DNA of 64,000 nucleotides from Silene conica (Eukaryota; Streptophyta; Magnoliopsida; Caryophyllales; Caryophyllaceae): assembly GCA_029255685.2 (NCBI GenBank), contig CM055319.2:17821247-17885246 (forward strand). The letters are read 5' to 3'. The notes under the pieces were generated by a model that saw only the letters and a program-made list of their open reading frames with translations, made no database searches and was not told the origin of the DNA. Shown piece by piece: positions 1 to 12,254 of this stretch (its first letter is position 1; every line of letters begins with the position of its first letter). The translations under genes and the position numbers were made by a program.

Positions 1-1828
1 ACTCTATGGCACTTGAACTTGCCATCAATCGCCTCACACTCTAGTCGCTTTGAGACGTCACCTCATGTAAGCGGCTAGGGACCATACTAAGTCAATCCAG
101 TTCACTTATGGGGTTCAATATTGTCTCATACAACCCATTTGGATTCTGACAAAGTATCTTTTACTTTGAGTTATTAATAACTCAAATGATGTTGTCATGC
201 AACAATAGTCAATACTATCACATTGCATTTGATGCACAATCATCTATTTGTATTAGTGTTTTGCGAATAAACCTTTATTCATGCAAATAACCTTTATTCA
301 TGATAGCAAAACTTACAACTTTTGGTCTCCTTTATTCTCATATTATCCCGTATAATATGATTCTATTTGAGTACATTTCTAGAACTCTTTCTAGATTTTG
401 AGTTTCCTTTCCGGAGGAAAGCTCCCACTGTTATCTCATAACTTGTGACGTATCGATATACTGGAGGGATTAAAAATCACTCTCTATAGTCACTTATGTA
501 CTGAAATCTATATTGTAGTCTATTTATGATTTCATCATTTTAATAATTTTCACTCATCTTGGCTATTTGATAATGGTTTCATTCATCGTTATGAATAATG
601 TATCCAACCATTCTAACTTTTAGTGGGCGACCTTTTATTATCCATATAATAAACCTTCCCGTAAGCTCCATCATCTTATGATATAAATTATTTGATCATC
701 TAGAATTTCAAACCTCTTATTCTTTACACCTTAAAGAATCACCCATTCTCTCTAAATGGTAGGCTTAATTCTTTTAATGAAAATTGCTCCCACTAAAAAC
801 AATATCTCTCGATGTCTTAAATGAACCTTTCATTTCTCGCATGTTAAACTATTACTCGAATCATTATCACTATCACTATCCCCATAATGATCTATTTCCA
901 TTCAATCAATCATCACCCTCTTATCATGTCTTCGTTTCCTCGAGACGAATATGACATGATAATTTCTTTATAACTACATTAAGAGGATTGAGATGATTTC
1001 TTCTCTTTTATCTTATAAACTTAGAAAATCATTTATTAAGGAACCGTTTTCCTACCGATTTCATACGGGGTTTCAAGTTTCCTCTCTATGAAACAATGAA
1101 CACAAAGAACCTTTCTTCGAGTGTCCTCCCGTAGTTTCTTCAGTGTCCTCTCGTAGTTTCTTCAAATCATTTAGGGCTCTTCTTAAGACTCCCAAGTAAG
1201 AATCTTCTCTAAGATCCTTCCTTTATTTTCATCATTGGTTTGCGAGCGAAATATTTTCTCCCACTCTATCCTTCTAACAATAACCTTTATTCGTTTAAGG
1301 ATAGCTATTTCGATTAACCAATGTATCTGAATGTTTGAAGTTTGATAGGTGTGATGAATACATTCTCATTTTCACTTAAAATGAAAATCTTATAATGAAC
1401 TGATATAGTCTTATTTTGATTGAATTTATCTCATGGGGTGTAGTTCTCTGTTTTAATCAACTCTTTGATTACATTATATTGATCGTATCAATAGTTTGTT
1501 GCGTGATTAGATCACTTTTATTCATGTTTAAACAAGGCATGCATTATTTGAGAAATCAAAACATTGATTAAGAACAAAAGTAGTGACTCGGGTTCAAAAC
1601 CAAGTCACCAATATCCAAAATTACAACCATTGTTTTAGGATTTTAATCCTTGTCTTACAAGAAAATTGTTCCAAAATAAAATGCAAAATATGAAAGAAGA
1701 CAACATGAAAATTAGAGGCTAGCTCATCAAGTCTTCGATCATTTGGAGGCTACCGTAGCCATCCAAGTAAGGAACTTCATGTTTCCTTTTCCTTGTCTTT
1801 ATCTATATAAGATGCCCCTTAAAACAAT
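1..1828 (-). other. Non-coding 3' region of Copia-1
   Basis: AT-rich sequence with no sizeable open frame on either strand. It follows the gag stop on the minus strand, where pol would be expected. Its far end is similar to the region between the pol stop and the 3' LTR of Copia-2 (about 12000-12180) and Copia-3. I see no remnant of integrase or RT. It may hold signals needed in cis for reverse transcription, but none can be named from the sequence. Confidence 0.6.
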
Positions 1829-2797
1829 TTAAAAGGGGTGATAGTCAACAACTTGTATCGCCATACAAAAGTTAACAAAAGAACATGAAAGTAAACGAGA
1901 ATTATAAACTACGGCGGTTGCCTTTCCATTTTTGAGATCGCTTAAGTATTTGGGGCAATTTCTCTTCCAATGACCGATCCTCGTGCAATAATGGCACTTG
2001 TCTTGCTCTTTAGAAGACGAGGTGGAAGCGCCTTTCGAAAAGGTCTTTTCTTTGGTCGCCTTGGGCTTGAACGTTTTCTTGCCCTTGCCTTTAGAGGCAT
2101 TTCTTTTGAAGCTCGTTTTCCCTTTCTTTTCGATGTTCAAAACATCTTTGGTGGAACTTTCATGAAGTCCCATGTCCCTTTCGGCTTGGACTAGCATCTT
2201 ATGCAACTCGTCTAACGAGGTCTCTTGGTTTCGCATATTGAAATTCACCCGGAATTGAGCATACGCCTTAACCTTATTGAGCGAGTGAAGAACTCGGTCA
2301 ATGATAAGAGAGTCGGGAACATCAACATCTTGAGCTTTTAGAGTCTCCGCGAGCTCAACGAGTTTGAGCACATGAGGGCTTATCTTTTGCCCTTCCTTGA
2401 ATGTTATATCAAAGAAGGCGGAAGCCGCCTCATATTGAATCACCCTAGGAGTTTGCGAAAACATGGTCGCAAGCTTGGTGTATATCTCATATGATGTGGT
2501 CAACTTAATCATACTCCTTTGGAGATCCGGCTCCATGGAGAAGATGAGCACATTCTTAAGAGCGGAAGACTCTTTCATGTAAGCTTCATAGGCCTCACGA
2601 GTTTGGACCGAAGAACGAGCGGTCGGAGCGGGAGGAGCGGCTTCGGATAGGTAACGACTCTTATCGTCACCTTGAGCGGCCAAAAGTAATTGTGCATCCC
2701 AATCCTTAAAATTGGAACCATGCTTATCGAGTTTGCAACGATCCATAAATGATCGAAGCCATGATACGTTAGTGGGAGGTGGAGCGTTGGTTGCCAT
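1829..2797 (-). CDS. gag: Copia-type Gag protein
   Basis: A 322-residue capsid/nucleocapsid protein of a Ty1/Copia element, expected to assemble particles around element RNA. The N-terminal two thirds match the UBN2-like Gag of the other two Copia elements here in layout (an SWLRSFMD..W start, then repeated helical segments). A Lys/Ser-rich linker precedes one zinc knuckle at residues 268-281 of the form CX2CX4HX4C. The start is the ATG at 2797, which aligns with the start of Copia-3 Gag. After the knuckle the frame runs about 40 unrelated residues to a stop and never reaches a protease DTG motif, unlike Copia-3. The frame has no internal stop, so a functional Gag is possible. Enzymes would have to come from another element. 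Confidence 0.85.
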   Translation of the reverse strand: MATNAPPPTNVSWLRSFMDRCKLDKHGSNFKDWDAQLLLAAQGDDKSRYLSEAAPPAPTARSSVQTREAYEAYMKESSALKNVLIFSMEPDLQRSMIKLTTSYEIYTKLATMFSQTPRVIQYEAASAFFDITFKEGQKISPHVLKLVELAETLKAQDVDVPDSLIIDRVLHSLNKVKAYAQFRVNFNMRNQETSLDELHKMLVQAERDMGLHESSTKDVLNIEKKGKTSFKRNASKGKGKKTFKPKATKEKTFSKGASTSSSKEQDKCHYCTRIGHWKRNCPKYLSDLKNGKATAVVYNSRLLSCSFVNFCMAIQVVDYHPF

Positions 2798-5242
2798 AGT
2801 CGATGTTGAAAATTAAACTACAATAATAAAAGGAAAAACAACATCATTTTAAATTCATAATTTAAACTAAAAACTTTAACAAGTTTAGTTATGTATTTAC
2901 TTAATGATCTCTTACCCAATTAAGTAAACAATCCCGAGACCCAAACCCATACTAATCCGGGCACGGTGTAGCCGATTCAACCCGTATTGGTATAATTTGG
3001 TGGATTAACTCTTTAATCGGTTCTACCCTTAGAACTCTCGGTCGACAATTTTCTTAAAATTATCTTTAGCCCGAACTTATTGCAACTACGGTTACGAATA
3101 CTTTCGTTGAGATCAACCAAATTTCAAGGTGTAATCTTATTACCCCACTTACCCAACGTGACAATTTTAGTACCCCGGTATAGCCGAGCCTACGTTCTTG
3201 TGAAGAAGGGATTCATGGGTCCGTACTTTTTGGTAAGGCTAAGTCTCAATATTTATATGTAAGAGATCTAGTCAAATTATTATCTATCTCCGTTTAAGTG
3301 AACTAAGTCGGTGAATTATCGATAAAATAAAAGACTAGGTCGACTAGGTCGAAACATGCATGATACGATGTATGACGATTTGGCTATGCATGCAAACATA
3401 TAAAAAGCAAAAAATAAAAGCATAAATAAACCCTAGTATGGCCTTTCCTAGAAAAGAAATAATAAAAGTACAAATTCGGAAACCAACTCCTTTGGTCCCT
3501 TGAACTTCACGCGGCACGCACTTCGAGGTAAACATCGTCTTGATCGGAACTCCTTTCCGAATGGCACCGTCTTCAAGGAACTCCGGATTTTACAAATATT
3601 ACAACTTTTCTAGTCTACTTTATACATTATAAAATAGAAATAAATTACAATTGGGTGATACGAGATCACAAAATTACAACCCAATCGGTAACCCCTTACA
3701 TTACGGGAAATACCGATTTAAAGACTAAGGCCATACTAAGTAAATTACATAATTCCCAAAATTACGTAAAAATAAATCATGACATTCATAATATAAAATA
3801 TGCAATGCTTATATAAATATGAATTAACATGCAAATCCTAAGCCAAATCGTCCTATTTAAAACACTTATTTAAATAGTTATCGCAAACCTCGGTTTATGG
3901 AATCGCGTGTTTTAACGTTTAACAACACTATGCATTTAAATGAAACGGTTTTCATTCTTAAGTTAATCATCCCAACTCTTATAGGATTCAAAATTTAGTC
4001 TTACTCAAACTTTGAACATGACTTAACTTAATATTTCAATATTGATCGGTATTACTCGGTTTTACGGGAAAAATAATATAAAATACAAAAGAGACATTAA
4101 AATTTCGAAAATTCAAAATTCAAATTTTGAAAAATCCAGAATGTTCTTAAAATTTTCAGAAAGTTAAAATATTAGTATTTTACACGGTTTTATTATTATT
4201 TCGAAAATAACACGTGAAACGAGCAATTTAAGTCGGAAAATTCAATAATTAACTTCATAAATGCAAATTAAATACTAATAATATTTTTATACCTTCCAAA
4301 ACATTTTAAGAACACAAGATGGACAGAAAATTAAATGGCACATTGCCCCATAGCCGAAATTTTAAAGAATGCCTCCTTTTATATAATTTTAAATGCTACT
4401 TTTAACAAATCAAAATTAAATCAATACAAATCAAATCTGAAACTTTTGGCTCCCAAGATAATTTTCATGATGAACATATCATATATGACTAATATGGGTT
4501 ACATATTTCGGCCATTTTAACAACATTTGCAAATTTTAACGATTTACGTCATATATCGTACGATTTTAACCCTTAAAATTATTTCTCAAGCATAAAATAA
4601 GATAAAATTCTCGAAACTTTTATACATGCTGGAAATAATATATATGACATCGTGTTAAATTTTTATGGCCAAATTCCAACTTAAACTATTAAAGTCGAAA
4701 TTATGTCACTAATTACCCGATTTTTACATTAAAAATCTATAATATTGCAATATTTGAGATAAATTTCTGGAAAATTCAACATAAATTTTAAATATTGCAT
4801 GTGACATCCTCATAAATATTTATAGTCAAATTCATAATATAACTATTTTAACCCATTTTTATTCATCTTATTGCATTTTAACCATTAAAATTCATATCAC
4901 ACGATTTAAAGGTCTATAATTTACGAAAATTCATATTCATATTATAGAAAATACATGTGATATCATACTGAAAAATCTCGGCCAGAAGTTAATTTTAACT
5001 ATTTTTCCCAAAATTAATCATTTTTAACCATTAAAACGTATTAAAAACCGAAATTAAAATACCAATGATCAATATTCATGCAAAGATTATTCCAAATCTT
5101 CTAAATCATATTAGAAAACAGTAGGTATCATGCTAAATTAATTTCGTGCATATCATATATCAAAACGAAAATTATCAAGTTTTATTTTGTTATCCTAATA
5201 ACTCCGTAAAAACGAAACGGAAAGCATGCAAACAACCCTTTT
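2798..5242 (-). other. Long 5' leader of Copia-1
   Basis: About 2.4 kb of AT-rich non-coding DNA between the primer site and the gag start. It shares an AAGAAGGGATTCATGG block (near 3206) with the leaders of Copia-2 (near 18239) and Copia-3 (near 48184), so the three leaders are related. Unlike those two, I see no palindromic cassette array in it. Short open frames here look random. Confidence 0.6.
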
Positions 5243-5254
5243 GCTCTGATACCA
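5243..5254 (-). other. Primer-binding site, tRNA-iMet (Copia-1)
   Basis: On the minus strand this reads TGGTATCAGAGC, complementary to the 3' end of plant initiator tRNA-Met, and lies two bases inside the 5' LTR end at 5257. This is the usual start point for minus-strand DNA synthesis in Copia elements. Confidence 0.9.
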
Positions 5255-5256
5255 AT

Positions 5257-7020
5257 TGTTAGGTTTAACTAGTTGCTCATAAACTAATTTAGTCATACTA
5301 ACAAAACCTTTTAATTAACTTTTAATTAACAAAATAATAAACTTGTTTATTAGATCTTATGCATGCTTAAAAATGCGGAATAGGGAGAAATCGAACCCTT
5401 ACACACGGTCCAAGCTTGGCAAGGATGATCCTCCAAAGTACCCAAATTAGAATACCTCCTCCGGATGCACCAAGACAATCCCTTAATCAACCGAGATCTT
5501 GAACAAGCTAGCACAAAACCGGTTTCTCCTTAAACTTATTCTAATCTCTCTAATTAGAATATCAATACTAATATTATAACTTATTATTATTAGTATCATT
5601 ATTATCTCACAATAATAATATTAGAGGATTTTAGTTGTTATTTTTCTCACCCTTAGAAAAATTTCACAAGCATTAAGACTAGAATGAATTATGAGCATGC
5701 AACAATATTTATCATATGTTGCTAGGGTTTGGTGTGGCCGGGTATGGGGAAGCACAAGATGGGGAACATCTTCTCTTCTCAATGTGTCTAGGGTGTGCAT
5801 ATTACTCTTTTCAAAGCATGCTTTAAACATCATGTTTAAAGTATAATTAACACCCTAATCATGCACAACTACCTCCACTACCCGTCCATTTAAGCAAAAA
5901 TGGACTTAATTTTATATTTTTGTCAACCTTATAATTGTATGATATGTGACATACAATATGTCACAATGTTATAGAATACAATTGTTTTAATTTAAAACAT
6001 ACATATTTATAAATTAAATAAATCACATTTATCAAGTTGACAAGTAATTCGTAATTACTAATATAAAATGGTCATTTACAATAATCGTCAATACGATCTA
6101 CAACCTTTGTATTAATTATAACCCGATTCATTCTAATTACGATATTATAAAATATCGTTTACTGTTTAACAATTGACACGTTTCAATTTTAAACATAAAT
6201 CTTACATTAAGATTTAACCTCTAATTTCTCGATATACGAGTTTAAGGAATATGATCAAATCGTATCAACATACATTTGATCACTTTATCAATTAAGGGAA
6301 TTGTCCTAAAGGTGTGACCTAAAGGGATCAACTGACCACCACCGTCATACGACAGTAATGTTAAACTCTAGCTAGCCAATCATTACCGATTAATGTTGGT
6401 CAGTTGACTTATATAAATCGTATCATCCCTTGCGCATTCTCGTTATGAGATTTAATTACGTGATCGCACTATTGTTGAGGACACATTTCCCAATAATATT
6501 ATCTTGACAATAGTTAAATAAAAATCCTTAGTTTATTAGAAATAAATAAATAACTCATAAGAAAATTACTTAATCATTTTTAACTATTAGATATTTTATA
6601 TTAACCTATTAAGATTAATAATTCCATAATATTAGAATACCAATTATCCATTAATTTGACACGTCGATTTTAGGAGAACAAAATCGTTTCAACCATCACA
6701 AATATTTCGATCATTTCTTCTTTATGGAGTTATAGCTACGAGCTCTAACTTGAATCAATCTCATACTAAAGTCATAGTTGATAAGTATAACTTTAGTTCA
6801 TTATATGCACTTGTGATCTTCTTTCAATCTTTGATTAGTCAATCCATTGACTAATACTCTTGAATCTTTTATATTTGATTGATGAGATCTCTTAATCCAA
6901 TATTCTGTACACTTAGCACACGATTATACGCACGAGTATATAATATATATAGCTAGACTTGTCATTATCAAAACATAAACATATATACTTTATATATGCA
7001 TTTGAATATATGGTTCAACA
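5257..7020 (-). repeat. 5' LTR of Copia-1
   Basis: LTR of about 1.76 kb, reading TGTTGAACC..CCTAACA on the minus strand. The inner end is fixed by the adjacent primer site. The outer end is fixed by the return to Tat-A LTR sequence at 7021. About 5257-6493 is homologous to the solo LTR S2 (34962-36210). S2 ends at that point, whereas this LTR continues for another ~527 bp of AT-rich sequence on its U3 side. Confidence 0.8.
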
Positions 7021-7954
7021 ATGATCAATTGAGTCACTCAAATACAACACCAACAAGTTGTTATCACTAATGGTGACGAATGGAGCAAGTGCGAGATGTG
7101 AGGTCAATGAGACCGTTATCGCGAAGTGAATTGAGACCGGTGTTGGTGTTGCTCTGGTGAATATCGACAGAATGGTGGTCGAATTGGGATTCAACGTCGC
7201 TGCTGTCGTAGGTGAAGGACAGAATGGTGGCCGCTGGTTGATTCGGGTTCCGAGAATGAAGGCGAAATGGTGATGGCGGTTGAAATTGAGATTGCAGCGA
7301 GATGGTTGAACGAACATGGGTTGGTTTTGGACTCGTAGTTGAGAATGGTGAATGGTGGTGGAGTCGGGCTGCTGGTGAGGGTCGTTACCGGCTGCTGTGG
7401 TTTCGTCATGGTCTTGCTGCTGGTGGTGCGTGAGTGACGATGGTGAATGGAGAAGCAGAGATGAAGGATTGGGTTGTTGACGGTTTCGCGATTGGTGTTT
7501 GGAATTGAGGCGAGCAGATGAGTGTGGTAATGGAGGTAGATGATGGATGAAAATGGTGGTGGAAACCTGGTCAAGGTGAATGATGGAGGTGATGTCGATG
7601 ATTAATGGTGATGATGGGTAGGAGGTTTGTTGTTTGATAAAGTCAACAATTGACTTCCTTTCTACATTTGTCTCATTTGCTCCATTTTGACTCCGTCTTG
7701 CCAAATGTTGACCCGTCTTCATAAACTCGGCTTTAGATTTTCGGTATTTATTCACGTAATAGTTCCTAAACAACACTAAAACGACCGAAATAGAACCAAA
7801 TTCCACAAATCTAACAATTATTCACAATAAATAAAATAAAACTAATAATTACTAATTAAATAGTAAAATGAGCTATTTAATCAATTAAGCACGCAAAATC
7901 GAGTCAGAATAAGGTATAAATTAGGGGTAAAATGGTACCAAATATTACTCATCA
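7021..7954 (-). repeat. 3' LTR of Tat-A, partial
   Basis: Matches 37648-38580 nearly base for base (933-934 bp, with a few substitutions and a 1-bp length difference). The rest of this LTR lies left of the window, beyond Copia-1. A 263-residue open frame on the minus strand falls in it, but it is interrupted in the other LTR copy and is low complexity, so I do not call it a gene. Confidence 0.85.
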
Positions 7955-9999
7955 AATATCCCCACGCTTAAACCTTACTCGTCCTCGAGTAAACTCAAAA
8001 ATTAAACTAAAGACACTTAATATAAAAGGACTAACTATACTAATAAAATCCGATAAAAGACATTTAAAACGGGCCTCCTTCGTCCCTTCAACTCACACTG
8101 AAATGCAATGAGGTATGCATCCCTTGCAAGGCAAGTGGGGGCTTCCGAGAAAATTTTTGACACATCAAACAATCAAGCACAAGTCAACACATAAGATGCA
8201 TCACTAAAGAGAAAAGTCGTTTTCCTCATCTAAGCGACGGAAATCAACTAAAAGAGAACAAATTCAAAATCATAAACTTCCTCACAAATACTAATTCAAC
8301 AAGTCACTAAGACAAAAAGGATGACAACAAAACACCACCAAATAATGCTAAATTAGGCTACTTTCATAACCACTATCCAAATACTTTCGTCAAGGGCGAT
8401 CGGATGGAGTGGAATCATAATCCCCGCGATGCTAGAGGCAAAAGATACAACAAGTCTAGATTCTTCACATAGTAAAAGTCATGGATCGTCCCAAGATCGA
8501 CAAGACGACATGGAAAAATCGATTTTTTTGGAGTGAAATGGTCAAATCAATGCAAAATGTTGGATTTCATTCAGAGCTTGACCTCTTTCAATTTTTCATT
8601 CCTTTTTCATTTCATGAGTTAATATGGGGTTTGTCCCTCGCGTGCTAATGTCCTTTACTTTCGCCAATCGCTTACTAGGCAACCGGTTAACCTCTTGACA
8701 ATAGCTTATCGGGGTGACAATCACTCTGTCTTTGGGCGGTCGAATTCACAACCAAGTAGGAAGTCAATTCAATGGCTACCCTCCAAAGCACATCGAAATG
8801 GTACGCCTCCACAAAATAACATGTTTTTATTCTTTTTCAACAACTTTTTCGAGGTTTCTTTTTCATTAAAAACATTTCCACATCTTAAAATCAATGAAAA
8901 GAGCATTCCAAATTTATTCATGAAAAATTGATTTTTGAGTTGCCAAACCGCCAAGTCTAACAAGGTCACCAAGACAAGCTAATCAAAACCATTTCGCATC
9001 TCGGGGTTGGACAAGGTGACTCACATGCAAACCCTTGACTCGACATTGGATCATGGTTTGAAAAATACTAGCAAAGCACAACCTAGGGTGTTTCAAAACC
9101 ATTCTAAAAACCAAAGTCACAAGTAGAAGAATTATTTGCATGGCTTAAACGATTTTGTCAAAGTTCCCAATTAGGCATTTTCAAAACACTTTTCCTAAAT
9201 ACAACTATATCTCATGAATGCAACTAATATAAACATGTTATAATGCAAATGAGTCTACCAACTATATGCCAAGCAAAACTAATGTATCTCCTAACAGCAC
9301 AAAAACACATAAACCACACAGCAGTCTCCACAATATACTCCACATCCTCCATATACAAGCCCATCCTCCTCAATTGTAACAAAAGAATGAAAATGAGAGT
9401 GAAATAGGGGTTGGAGCGATCATACCATGACGTCTTCAATTCCAATGCGGTACTCAAGTAAGTGTTGCCTATGCGAAAGGAGAAAAAAAGCAAAAGTAAA
9501 TAAAATTCTACGTTAATAAGATAAAGACATGTTTTTGAATTTTTTGAAATTTTATGAAATTTACAAAAATATATACAAGTATGTGCAAAAATGTGCAATA
9601 TATACAAAAATGATATTTATCCTCCCCACACTTAAGATTCAAATCGTCCTCGATGTGACCTAAGTAGGAAGAATAATAGAAAAAATGAAATAACATCTTT
9701 TTGTATTTTAATTTTAAAAAAATAAAATGAACATATTTTTGAAATTTTGATTTTTGAAAATTAAAATACATGTTTTTGGATTTTTGAATAATGCAATTTC
9801 CTCCCCACACTTATTTATTTACATGATTTCCAAATGGAAATAAATGTATGGAGGAAATTGAGAAAATAAAATACATATTTTTGAGTTTTTGGAAAAAATT
9901 TCAAAAAGAAAAAAAAGCATTAAAAGAAAGCTTGGGTTGCCTCCCAAGAAACGCGGTTTTAAAAAAACCGCCAAAACTACAATAAATAAAAAACATCGA
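7955..9999 (-). other. Non-coding 3' region of Tat-A with PPT
   Basis: About 2 kb without a credible gene. On the minus strand the bases next to the LTR (7955-7967) read GCGTGGGGATATT, the likely plus-strand primer (polypurine tract). The region is collinear with 60946-62900 of Tat-B, including a block about 8630-8820 that is nearly identical to about 61615-61815. A CCTCCCCACACTTA-type motif recurs near 9622 and 9801, with similar spacing in Tat-B. Such conservation without an open frame suggests cis-acting or structural roles, or simply common descent. Confidence 0.7.
9931..9948. other. Conserved hairpin CTTGGGTTGCCTCCCAAG
   Basis: A perfect 6-bp stem (CTTGGG/CCCAAG) with a 6-base loop, lying 51 bases past the stop of the Tat-A frame on the minus strand. 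I recall very similar GGGAGGCAACCC hairpins just after the coding region of Tat/Athila-type elements in other plants. A role in RNA 3'-end formation or stability is a guess. Confidence 0.5.
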
Positions 10000-10387
10000 C
10001 TAACCGGGATCCCACAATCTATGGGCAAGGCCACTCATTGCCTTCACTTTATCAAAATAGCTCACATCTTTGAGTGTCTTCCAAATCTCTCGATTTTGAT
10101 CATTCTCCTCATCATTTTCGAATTCAACATAAACAACCTCCTCCTTCATTGGAGGATAATGATCCAAACCGACAAGTAAGGGACAATCAACAAGATATGA
10201 GACTCGATTAGTCTCCTTGTCCCTCACTTCATCTTCCACCCTTCCATATCAAATACAAATTTCTCCACGTGGGAGGGGGAAACATCACAAGCATCAAATG
10301 TATAAGGGATAGGGGTTTCAACCAACTTACTCATGCAAACTTTATCAAGTAAAGGAGCATCATACTCTTCATGAACACACATATTTT
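10000..10387 (-). pseudogene. Tat-A reading frame, C-terminal piece
   Basis: Last part of the broken Tat-A frame. The open segment 10239-10000 is acidic (runs such as EFENDEENDQ) and ends LAHRLWDPG before the stop. Upstream bases to 10387 encode related acidic sequence in another frame, so at least one frameshift separates them. The piece is cut at 10387 by Copia-2; the 5-bp TSD ATTTT is at 10383-10387 and again at 20496-20500. I do not recognise the protein family. Confidence 0.55.
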
Positions 10388-11391
10388 TGTGGGGAATAAA
10401 GCATGTATTCGCCCCAAACTTGCAGGACTATAATGAAACATACAATTGTGATTATAGTCATAAGTTAATTAAAAGCATGAAAAAGAAATCAACCTTTGGT
10501 CCTTTGTGCTTATGGCCTAAGAACATGAATTAAAGTAAATTCCCTCCTATAACTTGCACCCAAGACTTGATTGAGATGATGCCGCGTGTGCTAGAAAATA
10601 CTCTCCAATTGCCTTGCAATATGGGGAGAGCCTTTTGAGGTTTTAGATGTGAGATCTGAGTTTTGGGAGAAAGATGTTCTCAAAACCCTAATTATTCTTG
10701 AGATCTGTTTTAATCAGTAAAACAATCAGTAGTCTCACAAAAGGAGAAGTTCTCTCCTTTTGTAATACTTGGCCGGCCGAGATTGGTCTTGGGTAGGAGT
10801 GGGCTTTCCACTCTTACCTTATTCCAATGCATGATTCGACCCATTTTGCTAAAATATAATTTGCGGGTATTTATTATAAATCGCACACATGTTATCAGAT
10901 ATTAATACAGTCGATATATTAATAATGGTCTGATAAAATACGATATTGTATAATTGGCCAAATTAATATAACTGTTTATATTAATACGCAAATTCAATAT
11001 TTAATTAAATATAACTGCTTGTATTTAATTTTACGAATTAATCATGTAATCCGCATTAGCTAAAATTATTTAATCCGTATTAAATAATAATCTCAACATC
11101 TCATTGACTAATTTAATAGTCAATACCTCTAACTAACTGTTTAGTCATATCCGGTATAAATGTGACTGTATTTTCATACCTTCACATCTCTCAAACGTGT
11201 CCTATAGGTGTGACGTATAGGGACCAGTTGATCACCGCCATCCGTATGACAATAACGTCAAACTTATCTAGCAAGCCAACCGTTATTGATAAACGTGGAT
11301 CAACTGATAATAATACAAAAGTATGCCCTTGTGATCCTTTAAGAGATTTAGTAAGTCATTGTACTAACTGTCAAGGACACCAGCCCCAACA
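10388..11391 (-). repeat. 3' LTR of Copia-2
   Basis: 1004 bp, TGTTGGGG..CCCCACA on the minus strand. It is nearly identical to 19507-20495; the main difference is 15 bp present here near 10700 and absent from the other copy. High LTR identity points to a fairly recent insertion. Confidence 0.92.
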
Positions 11392-12254
11392 ATCTCCCAC
11401 TTGTCCGTACAAGGGTATGTGCAATGACGTTATCACACTACATGTGGAGGACACAAGTCTCCAACAAACTCCCACTTGTCCGTACAAGTGTAGGTGCGAT
11501 AACCGAATCTCATATCCTTTTAAAATTTCTCCCACTCAATGTAAGACAATTTGAAAATCCGCATTCGCAAAGGTCGTATCTCACAAGCGATCTGTATCAA
11601 GAGTGGTTTCCCCGACTAGAGAGTAACTTAACTGATAAAACGAATCTGTATTCGAGCATGGCCATGCATTTCAGTTACTACTCCTCGAGTGGCCCTGAGA
11701 AATGATAAAATCCTGATAAGGGTTTGGATATTTCCTTCAACTCGAATCCTGCCGATATCGCGCAGCATGAAATAACCCAGAAAAAATCCTCTTGGCCCCT
11801 GTTACGGTGACCGTGGGAAAGAAACCAAAGTTACCCAAAATCTGCCTTAATCTCAAGAGACAGTTGAAAGTCAAAAGACTCGACTCTAAGGAACACTATG
11901 GAGGTCCTATCCACGACCCGGCACCCAATGTTATAAAACATTTAGGACTCCATAACGTTATCACGGGGTGTCCTACGAGATATCCGTATAACTCGCCTTT
12001 GTGATTGGTCAGTCAGCCGCGTGACTTATGGCTCGTTGAACCCACCATCAACCAACGTCACAAAATGATTACCTGAGTTATCAGCTCAAGTGGGTAATCA
12101 AGGACCAAAACGATGTAATGTTAATCAGTTCACTTTGTGGTGTTCAAAATTGGCGTACAATTCGACATGAAAAACAAAACATTTTATATCATAACAATAA
12201 GGTTGAATAGAGTACACGAGAAAATGAATTATTACATGAATTCATAAAAGAGTA
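11392..12254 (-). other. Copia-2 3' non-coding region with two PPTs
   Basis: Lies between the pol stop and the 3' LTR. The tract touching the LTR (11392-11402) reads AAGTGGGAGAT on the minus strand. A second tract reading AAGTGGGAGTT lies at 11467-11477 and is also followed on the minus strand by TGTTGGAG, which looks like an LTR start. In Copia-3 that second junction is the real LTR edge. No gene is seen. Confidence 0.75.

Larger units (their letters stand above)
1..7020 (-). mobile_element. Copia-1: gag-only Ty1/Copia-type LTR element, left part outside window
   Basis: Minus-strand LTR retrotransposon. Reading 5' to 3' on the minus strand it has a 5' LTR (7020-5257), a tRNA-iMet primer site, a long leader, one gag frame (2797-1829) and non-coding DNA to the window edge. 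No protease, integrase or RT frame is present. The first ~200 bases resemble the post-pol region of Copia-2 and Copia-3 (for example a shared TCAGTTCACTT-type block near 100 and 12130), so pol is missing rather than lying further left. It is inserted in the Tat-A 3' LTR: the host resumes at 7021 exactly where the other Tat-A LTR reads on from 37648. The 3' LTR and the second TSD copy are off the window. Confidence 0.8.

Noticed and set aside
7015..7806. 263-residue open frame on the minus strand
   Set aside because: Lies in the Tat-A LTR, is broken in the other LTR copy, is low complexity, and has no domain.
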